In this document: positions 63,358-64,000 of the stretch, one piece after another
How positions within the stretch are numbered: position 1 is the first letter of the stretch
Layout: each line of letters opens with the position of its first letter
Notes under the pieces: generated by a model
What the model was told of the DNA's origin: nothing
Seen by the model: the letters and a program-made list of their open reading frames with translations, nothing else
The model's database searches: none
Made by a program: the position numbers and the translations under genes
Source of the DNA: Allohoeflea poritis
Lineage (GTDB): Bacteria > Pseudomonadota > Alphaproteobacteria > Rhizobiales > Rhizobiaceae
Reading direction: 5' to 3'
NCBI RefSeq assembly: GCF_027889715.1
Contig: NZ_JAPJZH010000020.1
Span: forward strand, 24,913 to 88,912
DNA: 64,000 nucleotides

Positions 63358-64000
63358 ATGATCCGAATCTTTAACGAAATGGACCGGAAATCGAGCCCCG
63401 AACAGACGGCCGACATTTTTCGCCTGCGCAAACGTGTGTTTCATGACGCACTCAAATGGGATGTGCAGGTAACGGGCGATCAGGAAATCGATGCATTCGA
63501 CGAGGCAAACCCGCTCTATGTGACATCCATTTCGCCGATAAGCGGCAGAATGCGCGGCGCCCTGAGGCTGCTGCCGACGCTCGGTCCGAATATGCTGGCG
63601 GACACGTTCCCGGAACTGCTGGACGGCGCGCCGAAAATCCGCAGCGCCGCGGTTTGGGAGTCCAGCCGCTTCTGCATCGATCCGGACCTTGCACAGGACC
63701 GGTCTTCCAACCAGGTGACCGTCGCGGCAGCCGAGCTCATGTGCGGCGTCGGCGAATTGGGGCTCGCCTCGGGCATTACCCACATTGTCACCGTCACCGA
63801 TGTTTTCCTCGAGCGCATGTTCCGGCGCATGGGATGCCCGGGCGAACGAATCGGCAGGCCAAGGAGAATCGGTTCGGTCATTGCCGTTGCCGTGCGTTGG
63901 GAAGTCACACGGGGATTGCTGGAGCACATGAAGACAGTCGCCGCCATATCGGGGCCTGTCCTGGAAGCCCCGATGACCGTTGGCGAAGCGCGGCAGGCCG
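63358..64000 (+). CDS. luxI: LuxI-type acyl-homoserine lactone synthase, 3' end cut by the window
   Basis: The reading frame is open for 214 codons to the end of the window, about the full length of the family, so only a few residues should be missing. All invariant residues are present: Arg24, Phe28, Trp34, Asp45, Asp48 (RLRKRVFHDALKW and EIDAFDEANPLY), Arg70 (MRGALRLLPT), Glu101 and Arg104 (WESSRF). It makes an acyl-homoserine lactone signal from S-adenosylmethionine and acyl-ACP. The acyl chain cannot be read from the sequence. A GGAG ribosome site precedes the ATG. Confidence 0.93.
   Translation, partial: MIRIFNEMDRKSSPEQTADIFRLRKRVFHDALKWDVQVTGDQEIDAFDEANPLYVTSISPISGRMRGALRLLPTLGPNMLADTFPELLDGAPKIRSAAVWESSRFCIDPDLAQDRSSNQVTVAAAELMCGVGELGLASGITHIVTVTDVFLERMFRRMGCPGERIGRPRRIGSVIAVAVRWEVTRGLLEHMKTVAAISGPVLEAPMTVGEARQA

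Overview
The window looks like a chromosomal segment of an alphaproteobacterium of the order Hyphomicrobiales (Rhizobiales). The evidence is the pur cluster order purB-purC-purS-purQ-purL-bolA-grxD, an F1-ATPase zeta-type inhibitor (DUF1476), a CckA hybrid kinase, a one-cysteine DksA, a growth-pole-ring-like giant coiled-coil protein and a LuxI/LuxR pair. It is GC-rich and densely coded. The clear exception in composition is an AT-richer insertion of about 1.7 kb next to recA. I see no rRNA, tRNA or CRISPR array.

Layout. 1-8.3 kb: purine biosynthesis (end of purB, purC, purS, purQ, purL), with kynA on the opposite strand between purS and purQ and a small lipoprotein gene between purQ and purL; then bolA, a small secreted protein, grxD and ytoQ. 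8.6-15.1 kb: a Bcr/CflA efflux pump, an IMPase-family phosphatase, ttcA, rpsD, murI, a TrmJ-type methyltransferase and an epoxide-hydrolase-like enzyme. 15.3-22.7 kb: icd, a 680-residue secreted protein of unknown function, alaS and recA. 22.9-24.6 kb: an IS1595-family element with imperfect terminal inverted repeats and a membrane-protein passenger gene. 24.7-32.7 kb: a small secreted protein, pseudouridine catabolism (kinase and psuG), an OmpA-type lipoprotein, cckA, a FliO-domain protein and dksA. 32.8-38.6 kb: an FAD amine oxidase-like protein, a SixA-type phosphatase, the ycjX-ycjF pair, an ArsR-type regulator and a secreted protein. 38.6-42.6 kb: folP-folB-folK, a ferredoxin/ferredoxin reductase pair and an orphan Hpt protein. 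43.0-48.0 kb: the giant polar coiled-coil protein. 48.0-52.2 kb: a complete MCE (Mla-type) lipid transport operon. 52.5-55.1 kb: an LpxD-like acyltransferase, an acyl carrier protein and a NodE-like ketosynthase. 55.1-59.8 kb: two tandem paralogous EmrB/QacA pumps, an esterase and an LpxH-like phosphoesterase. 60.0-64.0 kb: malic enzyme, luxR and luxI (cut by the window end).

How the genes fit together. Most of the window is housekeeping: purine, folate, TCA cycle, translation and DNA repair. Cell-cycle and polarity functions are represented by cckA and the GPR/RgsE-like gene; the latter has a CtrA-like site upstream. Envelope functions cluster between 48 and 60 kb (MCE transporter, LpxD-like/ACP/ketosynthase cassette, LpxH-like enzyme). 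The most interesting items are the LpxD-like/ACP/NodE-like cassette, the 33-residue tandem repeats of the polar protein, the IS element with its passenger gene, the perfect palindrome over the kynA promoter, and the quorum-sensing pair with a 20-bp lux-box-like palindrome.
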